Assembly: GCA_005793655.1 (NCBI GenBank)
Contig: SXRC01000033.1
Span: forward strand, 1 to 7,761
Length of the DNA: 7,761 bases
Source of the DNA: Actinomycetota bacterium
GTDB taxonomy: Bacteria > Actinomycetota > Actinomycetes > Nanopelagicales > Nanopelagicaceae
Direction: 5' to 3'
Both the position numbers and the translations under genes were made by a program. This document shows, piece by piece, positions 7,271-7,761 of this stretch (positions are counted from its first letter, which is position 1; every line of letters starts with the position of its first letter). The notes beneath the pieces were generated by a model. The model worked only from the letters and a program-made list of their open reading frames with translations. It had not been told where the DNA came from and searched no databases.

Positions 7271-7621
7271 GTGATCTTCGAATTGACGGCATTGTTATTT
7301 TTTATCAAGATCGCTTTATATGATATTAAGTATCACCTGATTAGGAACATTGATTTAATTCTTCTGCTAATAATTTTATTGCCCAATTATCGCTCCAATT
7401 GGCGCATCAGTTTGCTATCTCTGGGCATTTATTTGATTTTAAATATAATTGGAAGAGGTAAAATCGGATTTGGTGATATTAAACTTTCATTTATTTGCGC
7501 AATGCCTTTGGAATCGTATGTAGACTTATTCAATGCGCTCTCCATCACCTGGATTATCGGCGGAATATACGTACTGATTCGAAGATCCAAAGTCGTTGCA
7601 TTTGCACCTTTTATGATTTGA
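7271..7621 (+). CDS. Prepilin peptidase-like (A24) integral membrane protein, minimal, possibly C-terminally truncated
   Basis: A 116-residue, very hydrophobic protein with the two hallmark aspartates of A24 aspartic proteases: Asp18 in LYDIKYHLIRN, at the end of the first membrane helix, and Asp69 in the GxGD motif GFGDIKLS (66-73). Hydrophobic helices are seen at about 3-17, 28-38, 47-60 and 86-103. A24 enzymes cut leader peptides of type IV pilin-like proteins at the membrane. There is no N-terminal methyltransferase domain or zinc cysteines, so this is the peptidase core only. It ends AFAPFMI; in relatives a PFGPF-like motif leads into a last membrane helix, which is absent here. The GTG start at 7271 keeps the first helix intact, and no other standard start lies upstream in frame before aroE. 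A gene of this family lies between aroE and chorismate synthase in many Actinobacteria. No pilin gene is in view. Confidence 0.72.
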   Translation: MIFELTALLFFIKIALYDIKYHLIRNIDLILLLIILLPNYRSNWRISLLSLGIYLILNIIGRGKIGFGDIKLSFICAMPLESYVDLFNALSITWIIGGIYVLIRRSKVVAFAPFMI

Positions 7622-7700
7622 GGAACATATATTTCAAAGATTCTTTGAGCTTAGGCGCAAAATAGCAACGAGATAACTCTCTGATCTGAGAGAATAAGGC

Positions 7701-7706
7701 TATAAA
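7701..7706 (+). promoter_or_regulatory. Possible -10 box (TATAAA) of an aroC promoter
   Basis: TATAAA is a good -10 match about 33 bases before the aroC start codon. No TTGACA-like -35 is seen 16-19 bases upstream; that position is occupied by the CTCTC/GAGAG hairpin. AT-rich hexamers are common at this base composition, so this is weak. Confidence 0.22.
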
Positions 7707-7728
7707 TATCGGTTTACAGATTATGATT

Positions 7729-7732
7729 GGAG
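7729..7732 (+). promoter_or_regulatory. Shine-Dalgarno GGAG of aroC
   Basis: GGAG lies six bases before the GTG at 7739, normal spacing, and fixes GTG as the start of the chorismate synthase gene. Confidence 0.7.
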
Positions 7733-7738
7733 ATTAAG

Positions 7739-7761
7739 GTGCTTCGTTGGTTAACAGCAGG
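7739..7761 (+). CDS. aroC: Chorismate synthase, N-terminal fragment (cut by window edge)
   Basis: Only seven full codons and two bases of the eighth are in the window. They read (GTG as Met) M-L-R-W-L-T-A followed by GG, which must be Gly. MLRWLTAG is the characteristic N-terminus of actinobacterial chorismate synthases, normally continuing ESHG. The enzyme makes chorismate from 5-enolpyruvylshikimate 3-phosphate using reduced FMN. The GTG has a GGAG ribosome site six bases upstream. The context agrees: aroE lies upstream, and in Actinobacteria aroC follows the A24-like gene and usually precedes aroK and aroB. The call rests on a very short peptide plus gene order. Confidence 0.82.

Larger units (their letters stand above)
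7622..7738 (+). other. Intergenic region upstream of aroC
   Basis: The longest non-coding stretch in the window (117 bases). It holds a 6-bp hairpin (TCAAAG, loop ATT, CTTTGA at 7634-7648) not followed by a T-run, so a weak terminator at best. It also holds a 5-bp hairpin (CTCTC, six-base loop, GAGAG at 7677-7692), an AT-rich TATAAAT at 7701-7707, and the aroC ribosome site. I see no tRNA, riboswitch core or credible small gene in it. Confidence 0.5.

Noticed and set aside
7240..7323. Small 27-codon reading frame starting at the ATG in the aroE/A24 spacer
   Set aside because: It mostly overlaps the A24-like gene in another frame, has no ribosome site, and its peptide resembles nothing I recognise.
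7634..7648. Rho-independent terminator after the A24-like gene
   Set aside because: The stem is only 6 bp and AT-rich, and is followed by GCTTAGG rather than a run of T.
7723..7737. Four-codon ORF (Met-Ile-Gly-Asp) ending one base before aroC
   Set aside because: Too short, contains the aroC Shine-Dalgarno itself, and lacks its own ribosome site or any attenuator-like codon run.

Overview
The window looks like a compact stretch of housekeeping genes from a low-GC actinobacterium. All recognisable genes are on the + strand. The order hisS (3' end), aspS, a DUF948 membrane protein, alaS, ruvX, mltG, aroE, a type-A24 peptidase-like gene and aroC (5' end) is the classic actinobacterial order seen in Mycobacterium and Streptomyces. 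The AspRS N-terminus (MLRTHDAGSL) and the AlaRS also look actinobacterial. Base composition is roughly 40 % G+C by eye and the spacers are very short. Together these suggest a streamlined freshwater lineage such as the Nanopelagicales (acI). That placement is inference, not proof.

Layout: bases 1-193 hold the end of histidyl-tRNA synthetase. AspRS starts one base later (195-1946). A small single-pass membrane protein (1976-2287) lies between AspRS and AlaRS (2290-4971), and its 3' end supplies the Shine-Dalgarno sequence for alaS. RuvX (4986-5438) and MltG (ATG at 5471, possibly starting upstream, to 6430) follow. AroE (6427-7224) overlaps mltG by ATGA. A 46-base gap leads to a small integral membrane protein with the two aspartates of A24 prepilin peptidases (7271-7621). 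The only gap above 100 bases (7622-7738) has two small hairpins and a possible -10 box. It precedes the GTG start of chorismate synthase, of which seven codons and two bases are present.

The genes join three jobs that are often co-located in Actinobacteria: tRNA charging (HisRS, AspRS, AlaRS), nucleic-acid and cell-wall processing (RuvX on pre-16S rRNA, MltG on nascent peptidoglycan), and aromatic amino-acid synthesis (AroE, AroC). Spacing from hisS to aroE suggests one long transcription unit, and aroC may have its own promoter.

I found no mobile element, CRISPR array, tRNA, rRNA or defence module, and no convincing undescribed system. The points most worth a second look are the start of mltG, where the membrane anchor reads upstream of the first ATG into ruvX without a standard start codon, and the A24-like protein that ends where the last membrane helix would be expected.
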